A DNA stretch of 28,289 nt from Promethearchaeota archaeon (GTDB lineage Archaea > Asgardarchaeota > Lokiarchaeia > Sigynarchaeales > SOKP01). How positions within the stretch are numbered: the first letter of the stretch is position 1; each line of letters starts with the position of its first letter. The DNA lies in NCBI GenBank assembly GCA_019057975.1, contig JAHLWJ010000015.1, positions 1 to 28,289 on the forward strand. Reading direction: 5' to 3'. Of this stretch, positions 1 to 7,749 are shown one piece after another. Below the pieces are notes generated by a model. That model was given only the letters and a program-made list of their open reading frames with translations, had not been told where the DNA came from and made no database searches. The translations under genes were made by a program, and so were the position numbers.

Positions 1-304
1 TTTCTGATATATGTCGTGAAGTTTCAGAGATTAATTTGTCGATTCCAGGTTCTACCCGTGATGTTCTTATGTTGAAACCAAAAATCCCGTTAGTGTGCTC
101 AACAACATAATCAAGATTTTTTTTCATTGCTACAACATAATTAGATTCAAATCCAGAAGACGATGCATTCGTATGAGATATCATTCCAAGTCCACCAGCT
201 TCAGAGATAGCAATGCACAAGTCATTTGTCCTGAAAGGGCCCATAGCTGCTGACGCTATGGGATGTTTTATCCCAAACATTTCAGTTATTTTCGTTTTTA
301 ACAT
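1..304 (-). CDS. nitronate monooxygenase-like (2-nitropropane dioxygenase family) protein, partial
   Basis: This is the N-terminal ~101 residues of a minus-strand gene whose 3' part lies beyond the left window edge. The frame is open from an ATG at 304 to base 1; the upstream ATG at 309 is followed at once by a stop. The protein begins MLKTKITEMFGIKHPIASA, followed by an AAMGPF segment and an SEAGGLGMIS segment. Hydrophobic-PI-x(n)-MG followed by an S-x-AGGLG-hydrophobic strand is the start of the FMN-binding TIM barrel of nitronate monooxygenase / 2-nitropropane dioxygenase proteins. These oxidise alkyl nitronates, but many members of the superfamily have unknown substrates, and related FMN barrels (IMPDH-like, FabK-like) start similarly. 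The catalytic histidine region is outside the window, so the reaction cannot be assigned. Family call is fairly sure, substrate unknown. Confidence 0.72.
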   Translation of the reverse strand, partial: MLKTKITEMFGIKHPIASAAMGPFRTNDLCIAISEAGGLGMISHTNASSSGFESNYVVAMKKNLDYVVEHTNGIFGFNIRTSRVEPGIDKLISETSRHISE

Positions 305-402
305 TACATGAACCTTTTTTTTGTGTTTAAAGAATTTAAATTTGATTCCAATTTGTTTTAAGTCTAATGAATTATGTTTAAAATTTATTGTTTGACTTTA
401 GT

Positions 403-849
403 TCATAGTGTTAAAATTTGAAGTCGCGAATACCCTTTTTTTGTGAAATCGTAATCAAGGAGTTCAATTTTTTCAGGAATAATTTTCAATAATAATTTTC
501 GTTTTCCCCTTACAATTTTCTGAACTCTTTCGAAATCTTCGTCTCCTTCTCTTAAAAAGATCAATCTTTCTTTACCTGAGGTGGTGATTTGTATACCTTG
601 TATTTTTCCTTCAGATAAAGGTGTATAAATCCCTATACTTATGTTAGGATTTTCTTCCATATTTTTAACCTTTCTCCCGGGAGCAGGGCCAACATAAATA
701 TTAAAGCTGTTTTTTTCAGTATAAAAATCCATAGGGGTCGCACGAGGGATATTATTACTACAGGTACATAAAACAAGTACTTTTCTTTTATCTAGATACT
801 CTCTAATTTCTTTTTTTAACTCCTCTTCTGGCATTTTCTTATTATTCAT
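403..849 (-). CDS. PPOX-family (pyridoxamine 5'-phosphate oxidase-like) FMN-binding protein
   Basis: A 148-residue cytosolic protein with the split-barrel layout of the PNPOx-like flavin-binding family. After a charged N-terminal helix (about residues 5-22) come a first strand with VLVLCTCSNNIPRATPM, a second with FNIYVGP, and then the helix motif GRKVKNMEENPNISIGI, where the lysine and asparagine-proline are typical of the flavin phosphate-binding part of these proteins. A dimer-strand region with ITTSGKERLIF follows. The family uses FMN, F420 or haem, and single-domain archaeal members rarely have a proven substrate. No dedicated operon partner is visible; the next gene leftward on the same strand starts about 100 bases away. 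Function beyond a flavin/deazaflavin split barrel is not claimed. Given F420 synthesis genes in this genome, an F420-dependent role is possible but is inference. Confidence 0.75.
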   Translation of the reverse strand: MNNKKMPEEELKKEIREYLDKRKVLVLCTCSNNIPRATPMDFYTEKNSFNIYVGPAPGRKVKNMEENPNISIGIYTPLSEGKIQGIQITTSGKERLIFLREGDEDFERVQKIVRGKRKLLLKIIPEKIELLDYDFTKKGYSRLQILTL

Positions 850-939
850 TTCAAAGAACCTCTTTAATTTAATTATAATATAAAATGAATAGATAAAGAT
901 AAATTTTAGAAAATGAGTAGAAAAAGACTTAAATCCAAA

Positions 940-2088
940 TTAGAATCCAACAACGTTAATTGGTTTAGAATCATTATCTGAATCTACGGCAGCTTGTACA
1001 TAAGGTGATACTGGTCCATTTGCTAGAACCATGATTTTTACCTTGGAACCCATATCTGGTTTATTTTGAACTCCAAATTTTAATTGAGCTTCTTCAGGAA
1101 TTCCATTCGTAATAGTAGATACAATGCTATTTACTTTGGATAAAGAAAGAGTGTGATCCCCTGTAACAGATACAATGCATCTCTGAACTTGGCTTGTATC
1201 AGGTTGTATAAGAGGATTATTTAGAGCTAATCTTGATTTCTCTATTAGATCTGAGTCATCGCCCATAGATTCAGCTATACCAACTAATCCAGTTGGATAT
1301 TTTTCTTTCTTAACAAAGATTCTTTTCACATCAGCAAAATCTATATTAACTAATCCACAATTGTTAATTAAGTTAACAACTTCTCCAATATTTCTAATTA
1401 AGACTTCATCCATTATTTTAAACCCTGTTATCATTGGGATCTTCCCAACAATACCTAAAAGGTTATCGTTTGGGACAGTTATTAGAAAATCAGAATAATC
1501 TGCTAAATTTTTAAGCCCTATTTTTGCTCTTACGCCTCGTTGAACCCCTTCTGATTTGAATGGAAGTGAACAAAAGGTAACCACAATAGCTTTATTCTTT
1601 TTTGCTTCTTCGGCTATAATAGGTGCTGCGCCAGTCCCAGTTCCTCCACCTAAACCACATGTTAAGAAGACAATATCAGCATTAAGTACTTTATTCAATC
1701 TATCACGATCTTCTTCAGCGGCCTCACATCCAACTGAAGGATCATTCCCTGAACCTAAACCCTGACATCGTTCTTTACCGATTAAAACTTTTTGGCTTGC
1801 ATTTGAATAATACAAGTCATGTGCATCAGTATTTATACATATTGTCTCAGCATTGTTTATACCCATATCCTCCAAACGTGAAACTGTATTATTCCCCGCT
1901 CCTCCTACTCCAACTACCACTGATTTAATTTTTAAAACTTTCAATAAATCTGCTAAATACTTATCATCGTCACAGTTTGGGTTTATATTAGGATTTTGAT
2001 TATGCTGAGCGATTTCACTGAATCTTTCTCTCTCTGATGATCGAGATTTTGCCATTTTTAATATATCATCAACACTCATAAAATTCAT
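940..2088 (-). CDS. ftsZ: cell division GTPase FtsZ
   Basis: A tubulin-fold GTPase of 382 residues that polymerises into the cytokinetic ring. The GTP-binding Rossmann fold starts near residue 55 with VVVGVGGAGNN. The tubulin signature GGGTGTG is at residues 147-153, followed by AAPIIAE. The T7 loop NIDFADVK carries the catalytic-site aspartate that completes the GTPase of the neighbouring subunit, so the enzyme looks active. Length is usual for archaeal FtsZ. The first ~50 residues are a polar, Asn/Ser-rich extension and the C-terminus is short, without a clear bacterial FtsA/ZipA tail. Two starts are possible: ATG at 2088 or the in-frame ATG at 2079. An A-box at about 2104-2111 sits ~28 nt before the second, which would suit a leaderless transcript. 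Asgard genomes usually encode FtsZ beside other cytoskeletal proteins; no partner gene is adjacent here. Confidence 0.97.
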   Translation of the reverse strand: MNFMSVDDILKMAKSRSSERERFSEIAQHNQNPNINPNCDDDKYLADLLKVLKIKSVVVGVGGAGNNTVSRLEDMGINNAETICINTDAHDLYYSNASQKVLIGKERCQGLGSGNDPSVGCEAAEEDRDRLNKVLNADIVFLTCGLGGGTGTGAAPIIAEEAKKNKAIVVTFCSLPFKSEGVQRGVRAKIGLKNLADYSDFLITVPNDNLLGIVGKIPMITGFKIMDEVLIRNIGEVVNLINNCGLVNIDFADVKRIFVKKEKYPTGLVGIAESMGDDSDLIEKSRLALNNPLIQPDTSQVQRCIVSVTGDHTLSLSKVNSIVSTITNGIPEEAQLKFGVQNKPDMGSKVKIMVLANGPVSPYVQAAVDSDNDSKPINVVGF

Positions 2089-2103
2089 CTAGCGAAATGA
2101 GGT

Positions 2104-2111
2104 TTTTATAA
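2104..2111 (-). promoter_or_regulatory. putative ftsZ TATA box (box A)
   Basis: The plus-strand TTTTATAA block reads TTATAAAA on the coding strand. Its centre is about 19 nt from ATG 2088 and 28 nt from ATG 2079, so the normal ~25 nt offset to the start site would yield a leaderless or nearly leaderless message starting at the second ATG. Confidence 0.4.
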
Positions 2112-2292
2112 TACGAGAAAAATATCAGAATAATATATGGAAGTAATATGAAGATAATACGCATATTATGTCTGTATTATATTCCTCAAATTGCTTGGAC
2201 TTTTTTAATATTATTTTGAAATAGGGTCTAAAGTTTGATAAGAATATCAATTTTTTCATCTGAAATATCAGACAAATCGCTGGAGAAAAAAG

Positions 2293-2334
2293 TTTATAAG
2301 TCTATATTTTCATGTGTATCATACTCTTAGGGGA
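2293..2334 (+). promoter_or_regulatory. promoter and ribosome binding site of the zinc-ribbon gene
   Basis: TTTATAA at 2293-2299, preceded by a purine-rich GGAGAAAAAA that resembles a BRE, and an AGGGGA site around 2329-2334 eight bases before the ATG at 2342. The arrangement decides the start codon of the small zinc-ribbon gene. Confidence 0.4.
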
Positions 2335-2341
2335 ATATTAT

Positions 2342-2581
2342 ATGGGAATCAATAATACTCAAAATAACAACAGAGAATCTGTGGAAAGCTCGAAACTTGA
2401 TGAGCCAATACAAGTGCTAGCTACCATTAGCTGCCCTAATTGTGGCTACAAGAAGAAGTTTAGAAATCAATTTCTTAGGAAAGATTTGGAATTACTTATC
2501 GTAGCTGTAAAGGTGTTTGAGTGGTTAACCTGTAATAAGTGTGGTGACCTTTTAAAGTTAGATTTAGATTTTAGTTTTTAA
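2342..2581 (+). CDS. small zinc-ribbon protein of unknown function
   Basis: A 79-residue protein with two CxxC knuckles: CPNCGYKKKF in the middle and CNKCGDLLKL near the C-terminus, separated by about 30 residues with a hydrophobic stretch (LELLIVAVKVFEWL). Two spaced CxxC pairs in a short basic/hydrophobic protein indicate a single zinc-binding ribbon, as in many small archaeal nucleic-acid or protein-binding proteins. The N-terminal ~25 residues are polar, Asn/Glu-rich and probably disordered. I chose the ATG at 2342 rather than the in-frame ATG at 2312: an AGGGGA Shine-Dalgarno-like stretch lies just upstream (about 2329-2334), and a TATA-like TTTATAA at 2293-2299 would place the transcript start close to 2320, after the first ATG. 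No recognisable family; function unknown. Confidence 0.7.
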   Translation: MGINNTQNNNRESVESSKLDEPIQVLATISCPNCGYKKKFRNQFLRKDLELLIVAVKVFEWLTCNKCGDLLKLDLDFSF

Positions 2582-2663
2582 ATTTAAGTAATTAAGAGCT
2601 AAATTTTTTAATATCATCATATTTTAAGTTAAAAGTCTCAAAGTTTAAATCTTAATCTTCAAT

Positions 2664-3974
2664 TTAGAGATCTAAATCAATATTCCCATATGTGCCTCCA
2701 CCACCAGGTGTATAATTAATTTCATTAGTTCTAAGAGCATTTACAACTAAGGCAAGAGTATGATCATGTTCTTCAATTTTACTTATTGGAGTATCAATTA
2801 AAATCTCAAATTCTGTTCCAAGTGTTTTTATAACTTTATTATACTCATTTAGAACTGTTTTACTTGCTGCGCTTTTGATACCTTTTACAGAGCGGATAAT
2901 GTCTATGAGGGGTATTGCATCAATATATATTGGTCTATGATTAGGATGGTTGGGTTCTTTGTAAGATGAGATCTTCTCAATTCTTTCGCTTACTCCTAAT
3001 TTGATCTTGAAATTTTTATTTTTCTCCTCTTTGCAAGCTGGACAAACCATTTTATTCTTAGCAACTTGATCTATATATTGATTTTTTGCCGTAGTAGGAT
3101 CTTCGGTATAATAGATAACAAAATTTTCATTCTTGGTAAATTGATTAAAGATGGAAAATCCTGGTTTCTTTGCTTTCTTGAAAATTACTCTTCTACGACA
3201 TTTATTACAGAACATATTATAGTATTTGCCTAGTTTAGGATTTAATCCTACATTTAATATAATTTTTCTATCGTCTTTTCTCGTCAAAGCTAACAATAAT
3301 TCCTCAAAAGAGGGATTATCAATGTCGAACTTATTGAATTCTCGTCCCAAAGATCGAGGATTTTGAGAGTGAGCATCACTATTACTTAAGAATGACACAT
3401 TTTTTAAAGATTCAAGCCTATCTGCTAAATTTGTGTTAGCGGACAATCCTAATTCTAAAAAATGGACATTTTTAGTTGCGTCTTGATAGCAATTCTTTAA
3501 CGTTTCGAATTTACCTTGACGAAAAATAGCTTTAAAGGGTGTAAAGGCATGTGCAGGGCCAATTATTCCACCACAATCTGAAATTATATCAACTAATTCA
3601 GGTGGTGATAAATTAACTCTCGGTCTTCCACCCCACTCATTTAAAATATTTTTTGAGTGTGATTTTAATTTATTTTGGATTTCTTTAACTGAATTGAAAT
3701 TAGGAATTAACACAACATGATGAATGCTTTCTATATCTTCTATTTCTGTCTGAAGGATAAAAAACACATCTTTATATGAAAAAGAACCATCTTTTTCGTT
3801 TTTCAAATTACTTTCCATGTATTTAAGCCATTCTGGTTGTAAAATATCCCCCGTACCAAGGATGTTTAGACCCTTCTTCTTACAGGTCTCCAACATCGTA
3901 TCTAAATTTAATGATTTCGATACTGCAATTGAATGAGGACTATGTATGTGGAGATCAGCGTTAAAAATATCCAT
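2664..3974 (-). CDS. endonuclease Q (EndoQ), PHP-domain DNA repair nuclease
   Basis: A 436-residue protein of the COG1379/TIGR00375 family. Its characterised Thermococcales member, EndoQ, nicks DNA 5' to deaminated bases (uracil, hypoxanthine, xanthine) and abasic sites. The N-terminal PHP metal-binding domain (about 1-230) shows ADLHIHSPHS with H9 and H11, GTGD near residue 41, TEIEDIESIHHVV, PAHAFTPF and SNSDAHSQNPRSLGRE: the full set of PHP His/Asp/Glu ligands. A four-cysteine zinc finger follows, with CNKC at 256-259 and CPAC at 311-314. A C-terminal helical domain contains helix-hairpin-helix-like segments and the glycine-rich GGGGTYG near the end. Domain order and length match EndoQ closely, with all metal ligands present. 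It is last in a minus-strand run with the nucleotidyltransferase and coiled-coil genes (59-base gap), so co-transcription is possible. Confidence 0.85.
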   Translation of the reverse strand: MDIFNADLHIHSPHSIAVSKSLNLDTMLETCKKKGLNILGTGDILQPEWLKYMESNLKNEKDGSFSYKDVFFILQTEIEDIESIHHVVLIPNFNSVKEIQNKLKSHSKNILNEWGGRPRVNLSPPELVDIISDCGGIIGPAHAFTPFKAIFRQGKFETLKNCYQDATKNVHFLELGLSANTNLADRLESLKNVSFLSNSDAHSQNPRSLGREFNKFDIDNPSFEELLLALTRKDDRKIILNVGLNPKLGKYYNMFCNKCRRRVIFKKAKKPGFSIFNQFTKNENFVIYYTEDPTTAKNQYIDQVAKNKMVCPACKEEKNKNFKIKLGVSERIEKISSYKEPNHPNHRPIYIDAIPLIDIIRSVKGIKSAASKTVLNEYNKVIKTLGTEFEILIDTPISKIEEHDHTLALVVNALRTNEINYTPGGGGTYGNIDLDL

Positions 3975-4033
3975 CAGTTATTAAAAACCTTAATTCAATA
4001 AAAAGATTTTAATAATGTGTTAATTAATTGATT

Positions 4034-5083
4034 TCAATTTATAATAAGCATTTTATCTTTTGTTTGATCAGTTAATAAAACTCGATAATACTCCAATTTA
4101 TTTTTATAATTAACTTTTTCTAATTTTCCCTCAACCAAAACTGTCTCACCGTCCTTAGCATGCTCGCAAAAGCGTGCTCGAAAAGAATTTATCTCTAAAA
4201 TATCTTTTAATTTAACTTTGTTTAAAACTGATTTTTTATCTAAAACTTTCAGAGGCTTAATTTTATAAGAGCAAGGAGTAAAAATTGAATCTTTTGAATC
4301 TAAAATTCTTGCTTTAAGTTTAATTCTTCCCAGATTTTTATATTGATAATCATAAAAATCTCCATTCCAATCTTCTGGACTTTTTATATATCTGATAAAA
4401 TAATCATAATTCCTATATTTACCTTGATGGAGTTTTCTTTGCTCACTTTTCATAAAATCTTCAAATAAGATTTCAGATCCTCCAACTCTCCATGTATAAT
4501 GAGATCCAAATTCTTTTAAATTATATTTTCTAAAATTATTCGATTCATCTAATAATAGATTTAAATTTTCTTGAAAGTTAAGACTGGTTTCTGTTCCATA
4601 GACTATTATATCAATATCAGAGTCATCTTTATCTAAACCAACCATACTAGAACCAGTAATTCCTATTGAATTCTTAGAAATCCCTCCTTTATTTAAAAAT
4701 AATTCACATAAACTTTCAGAATATTTTTCCAAGTTGGAGAGGTTTTCTTTTTTTTCCAAATTCTTTAAGCACTCTCGGGGGGTATAAATTTTTTTAATAT
4801 CTTGATTTTTTACCCCTTGTACCTCTAAATCAAGCTCTTCAGAATAAAAAAGGTACTTCGGATACTTAATTCTTAGTAGAGAATAGCGTTCCTCTAAATC
4901 ATATACTTTTTTGAACTTGATACCTTTTTTTATCCTATCTCCTTCGGGATGAGGATAGAATCTTAAAAAACAAATCTTTCTGTCATTTGGATGAAATAAT
5001 CCTTTAATATCAAAAAATAAATTATGATCCTTAGTTTCTATATAATCTCCTTCAATTCCCTTAATATTTTTCATAAAGTTCAC
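4034..5083 (-). CDS. COG1665-type archaeal nucleotidyltransferase with N-terminal extension
   Basis: A 349-residue protein. The N-terminal ~110 residues (FFDIKGLFHPNDR, RFYPHPEGDRIKKGI, VYDLEERYSLL, EVQGV, YTPREC) match the conserved archaeal family of predicted nucleotidyltransferases COG1665. The minimal polymerase-beta-like NTase core follows: G-I-T-G-S-S at about 141-146, then DSDIDIIVYG with the metal-binding Asp pair D156 and D158. The C-terminal ~70 residues (SFRARFCEHAKDGETVLVEGKLEKV) look like a small beta-barrel (OB-like) domain. The signature is complete, so nucleotidyl transfer is likely, but the acceptor is unknown. The start at ATG 5083 lies 11 bases after the stop of the coiled-coil gene, suggesting coupling; an in-frame ATG three codons in is an alternative. 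Confidence 0.8.
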   Translation of the reverse strand: MNFMKNIKGIEGDYIETKDHNLFFDIKGLFHPNDRKICFLRFYPHPEGDRIKKGIKFKKVYDLEERYSLLRIKYPKYLFYSEELDLEVQGVKNQDIKKIYTPRECLKNLEKKENLSNLEKYSESLCELFLNKGGISKNSIGITGSSMVGLDKDDSDIDIIVYGTETSLNFQENLNLLLDESNNFRKYNLKEFGSHYTWRVGGSEILFEDFMKSEQRKLHQGKYRNYDYFIRYIKSPEDWNGDFYDYQYKNLGRIKLKARILDSKDSIFTPCSYKIKPLKVLDKKSVLNKVKLKDILEINSFRARFCEHAKDGETVLVEGKLEKVNYKNKLEYYRVLLTDQTKDKMLIIN

Positions 5084-5094
5084 AATATAATTGA

Positions 5095-6231
5095 TTAGTA
5101 TTTTGAAGGAGTCTTAGTTTTAATTTTATGTTTTGGAATAGTTTTAATCTTTCTTAATTCTTTTTCAAAATCTCGTTTTTCATTTAGAAATCTTTGTTTA
5201 TCTTTTTCTAGCTTTTCTCTTTCACGTTTAATGATATTTTTTTTGTTGTCCAATGATGATTTTTCTTTTGCTATTTGTTTATATTCATTATTTAGTTTTC
5301 TAAGTTTTTCCTCTAAATCTGGGATTTTTTTAGTTAATGAGTAATAAGTATCTTCTGCTCGAGGAATTTTTCTTTCTAATTCTTTATACCTTGCTTCTTG
5401 CTGTCGCTTTCTATTTTCTAAATCTTTTACATCTCTTTCAACCTTATCCCTATAATTTTTTAAATCTGCTTTTTTCTTATCAATTTCGCGAGCTTTAAGA
5501 TCTAAATTTTGCTTAGTATATCGTGTTTTTTCTCTTTCTTCTTTTAGTTTTCTCTTTGCATCAGAGATTCGATTTTTTTCATCAGTAATCTCCCTCTTTT
5601 TATTATTAATTTCCCTATTTAAAGTATCTTTTTCTTTAGTTAAATCCTTAACTTCATTCCTTAAATCCATTAATTGATTTTCTAAATCTTTAATAGTTCT
5701 GTCTAAAGCACTTTCTCTTCTTTCCATACCAGGCAGTTTAGTTTTAATTTCCTTTACACGATCTTCTGTTCTTGCTTTTTCTCTCTCTAAATTATTCTTT
5801 TCCTTTCCAATATCTTCACGTAGTATATCTAATTTAGCTTGGAATTTTTCTAATTGAGTATTTTTTTCATCTAGTTCTTCATTTTTTCTCCTAAATTTAT
5901 CTCTCAATTGCCTTTCTTTGATAGCTAATTCATTTCTATTCTGTTCTAACTCATTTCTTGATCGTTTTAATTCATTTCGTAAGTGATCCCTTCGCTCAAG
6001 AAGATTTTTAACTTCGAGCTCAATATCTTTTCTTTTTTTTTCAAGATCTTTGATGTTATCATTATAATTTTCAATCTGATTAACAACTCTTTCCCATTCA
6101 CTCTTTTCTTTATCTAAAGCAATTTTTTCTTTTTTTATTTTTTTTAACAATTTCTTATCTGAAATCGAATCTAATTCTTCATCAGGTGTTTTTTCTCGAA
6201 TTTGATACTTAGGAATAGGTTTATCATTCAT
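5095..6231 (-). CDS. long coiled-coil protein, unknown function
   Basis: A 378-residue protein that is almost entirely Lys/Glu/Arg/Leu/Asn-rich with heptad-like spacing from about residue 25 to 360, broken by short proline-containing turns (KLPGMERR, RKIPRAEDTYYSLTKKIPDLEEK). This predicts long rod-like coiled-coil segments folding back on themselves. The C-terminus is a short basic tail (KIKTKTPSKY). There is no signal peptide, membrane segment or nucleotide-binding motif, so it is not an SMC/Rad50 protein. The gene lies 11 bases upstream of the nucleotidyltransferase on the same strand and is divergent from ubiquitin-like gene 1, sharing the 6232-6441 promoter region. Composition-driven matches to myosin or SMC proteins would be uninformative. 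A scaffold role or link with the ubiquitin island is inference from position only. Confidence 0.8.
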   Translation of the reverse strand: MNDKPIPKYQIREKTPDEELDSISDKKLLKKIKKEKIALDKEKSEWERVVNQIENYNDNIKDLEKKRKDIELEVKNLLERRDHLRNELKRSRNELEQNRNELAIKERQLRDKFRRKNEELDEKNTQLEKFQAKLDILREDIGKEKNNLEREKARTEDRVKEIKTKLPGMERRESALDRTIKDLENQLMDLRNEVKDLTKEKDTLNREINNKKREITDEKNRISDAKRKLKEEREKTRYTKQNLDLKAREIDKKKADLKNYRDKVERDVKDLENRKRQQEARYKELERKIPRAEDTYYSLTKKIPDLEEKLRKLNNEYKQIAKEKSSLDNKKNIIKREREKLEKDKQRFLNEKRDFEKELRKIKTIPKHKIKTKTPSKY

Positions 6232-6410
6232 AGACGTTCATTTATCATCTTATTTTACTAATAAATTCATATGAATTTTAACTCTAAAGTGTTTGTAATT
6301 TAAAACTCTAATATTTAATTTCATTTATTTGTTAATTCAACTTATATAGTTTAATTTACATTATTCTCATGTAGTTATTATAAAAAAGATCATAGAAATT
6401 ACATATAGAA

Positions 6411-6418
6411 TTTAAATA
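6411..6418 (+). promoter_or_regulatory. box A promoter of ubiquitin-like gene 1
   Basis: TTTAAATA, a consensus archaeal TATA box, is centred about 27 nt before the ATG at 6442, the spacing expected for a leaderless transcript starting at the ATG. A second TATA-like TTATATAG at 6342-6349 could provide a longer leader. Confidence 0.5.
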
Positions 6419-6441
6419 TCCAATTCAATGGTGTATATTTA

Positions 6442-6813
6442 ATGGGATTTGATAATGAATTTGATGAAGAATTAGAACTTGATGAAGATCTGGATGAAGA
6501 AATGGAACAAATCCCAGGGAAAGAAATAAATTCAAAAACTCCTGCTGCGAAGGCTGTTCCTGAGGGGAAAAAGATTTCAGTGTATTTCATGTCAACTATT
6601 GGTCCTGGTGAAAAGAAACAAAAATTACTCATAAATTCTGGAAATATTGTTGGAGATATTAAAGAAACAGTAGCAAATTTATTTGGTTTAGATCCAGATG
6701 AATTTTATTTAAGTTCTGGGGGTGTAACAATGGATGAACAGAACCCTTTAAAAGATTATTATGTAGATGACGGAGATGATATACTTTTAATTCCAGCAAG
6801 TATTGCTGGTTAA
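6442..6813 (+). CDS. ubiquitin-like modifier protein 1
   Basis: A 123-residue ubiquitin-fold protein, probably a covalent modifier. The first ~40 residues are a flexible, very acidic tail (FDEELELDEDLDEEMEQ) and a polar linker (NSKTPAAKAVPEG), rather like SUMO. The beta-grasp domain spans about 43-123. It begins KKISVYFMSTIGPG and continues GDIKETVANLFGLDPDEF, LSSGGVTMDEQNPLKDYYV and DDGDDILLIPASIAG. This follows ubiquitin's strand order, with the LxDY of ubiquitin matching LKDYYV. The protein ends exactly where mature ubiquitin ends, in Ala-Gly instead of Gly-Gly, with no tail to remove. About 58 of 81 core residues are identical to ubiquitin-like 2 at 8694. It is transcribed alone, 1.9 kb upstream of the E1-E2 operon. 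An E1/E2 pair nearby favours ubiquitin-type conjugation over a MoaD/ThiS sulfur-carrier role. Confidence 0.88.
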   Translation: MGFDNEFDEELELDEDLDEEMEQIPGKEINSKTPAAKAVPEGKKISVYFMSTIGPGEKKQKLLINSGNIVGDIKETVANLFGLDPDEFYLSSGGVTMDEQNPLKDYYVDDGDDILLIPASIAG

Positions 6814-6851
6814 ATCATTTAGAAAAAATTTTGCTTTTTAATATACGATAC

Positions 6852-6877
6852 TCTTTTTTTTTAATTATTTTTTTTTC
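6852..6877 (+). terminator. T-rich terminator after ubiquitin-like gene 1
   Basis: Runs of T at 6853-6862 and 6868-6877 about 40-60 bases after the stop codon at 6813 resemble the oligo-T terminators of archaea. They overlap the 3' end of the convergent membrane ubiquitin-like gene, so part of the T-richness is coding (Lys/Asn codons on the minus strand). Confidence 0.35.
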
Positions 6878-7655
6878 TGGAGGGAATCAGAGCAATTTCA
6901 TCATCGTCATCAATATCATAATCTTGAATTTGTGATTTTTCATGTAATATAATGCCTCCAGATGATAACAGAAAATCCTCTAGATCATAATCAAATAATA
7001 AACCAATACGTTTTTTAACAGAAACTATTGTTTCTGAAGTATCAATTATAATAATTTTAGTTTTTTCACCAGCTTCGGTCAAAGACCTGATATAAACACG
7101 GATCTGATCCTTTAGGTTAACTGTATTCTTTGGGGGTATATAAAATATATCCTCATCAGTTTTATCTCTGTTCTTAAGCATGTTGTCGATTAATACTTTT
7201 CGCTCATCTTCATCAAAATAGAGCATTTCTCTAATAAATAGTATTTTATCAAGCTTTGACAATCCAAGATCGTTTATTTTTCCTAATTCTTCCTTACTAA
7301 AAACTGAAAAAATGTATTTATTGATTATTAGTATATCCTCATAAGATTTATTTGAATCAAGATATTCTTCTATTGAAGGCAAAACCTCAAGATAATCATC
7401 AATAATTTTCTCGTCTATAATATGGATAGACTTAGGTTTCGGTGAATATTTCTTATCTCTTATTTTATCATGTTGATAACCTTTAGATTGGATAACTGTG
7501 TAGATTGTACTAGTTGAGAGAACTGTAACACTCCCAATTGTTAGTATAAGAAATAACGGGGTATTATTTATACCAAATAGGAAATAACTTATGTAAATTA
7601 AAACAAAAATAGCGTAGAGAGTAATAACGCTTAATGTTCTATATTTTTTCCTCAT
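6861..7655 (-). CDS. membrane-anchored protein with C-terminal ubiquitin-like domain
   Basis: A 264-residue protein. Residues 1-6 are basic (MRKKYR). Two hydrophobic segments, about 8-28 and 33-55, form a membrane hairpin; by the positive-inside rule both ends should be cytosolic. A charged, mainly helical middle region (65-180) has no recognised motif. The last ~80 residues are a ubiquitin-like domain clearly paralogous to the two modifiers here: QIRVYIRSL aligns with KISVYFMST, AGEK with PGEK, DFLLSSGG with EFYLSSGG, QDYDIDDDDEIALIP with KDYYVDDGDDILLIP. By eye about a third of core residues are identical. Its C-terminus is SRKKNN, with no glycine, so it cannot be activated by an E1. It lies between the two modifier genes on the opposite strand. 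A docking or receptor role at the membrane, like eukaryotic membrane Ubl proteins, is inference. Confidence 0.85.
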   Translation of the reverse strand: MRKKYRTLSVITLYAIFVLIYISYFLFGINNTPLFLILTIGSVTVLSTSTIYTVIQSKGYQHDKIRDKKYSPKPKSIHIIDEKIIDDYLEVLPSIEEYLDSNKSYEDILIINKYIFSVFSKEELGKINDLGLSKLDKILFIREMLYFDEDERKVLIDNMLKNRDKTDEDIFYIPPKNTVNLKDQIRVYIRSLTEAGEKTKIIIIDTSETIVSVKKRIGLLFDYDLEDFLLSSGGIILHEKSQIQDYDIDDDDEIALIPSRKKNN

Positions 7656-7749
7656 AATTTTTTAGTTAAATTTTTTTTCTAATTTTCTAATTTTTTTTCT
7701 AATTTAAAAATACCATTGGTATAGAACAGACTTTTTTATTTTAACAAAT

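Noticed and set aside
1556..1765. Plus-strand open frame inside ftsZ, and similar frames inside E1, EndoQ, DUF1464, mptA, cofG and the activase
   Set aside because: They are antisense shadows of well-supported genes, with no ribosome sites or recognisable domains of their own.
5095..6231. Coiled-coil protein as an SMC, Rad50 or myosin relative
   Set aside because: No Walker A/B, hinge or motor domain; similarity would be driven by charged heptad composition.
6700..6725. The internal Gly-Gly in LSSGGV as a processed ubiquitin C-terminus
   Set aside because: It lies in the middle of the beta-grasp fold (the position of ubiquitin's IFAG loop), is also present in the non-conjugable membrane Ubl, and the chain continues through the final strand.
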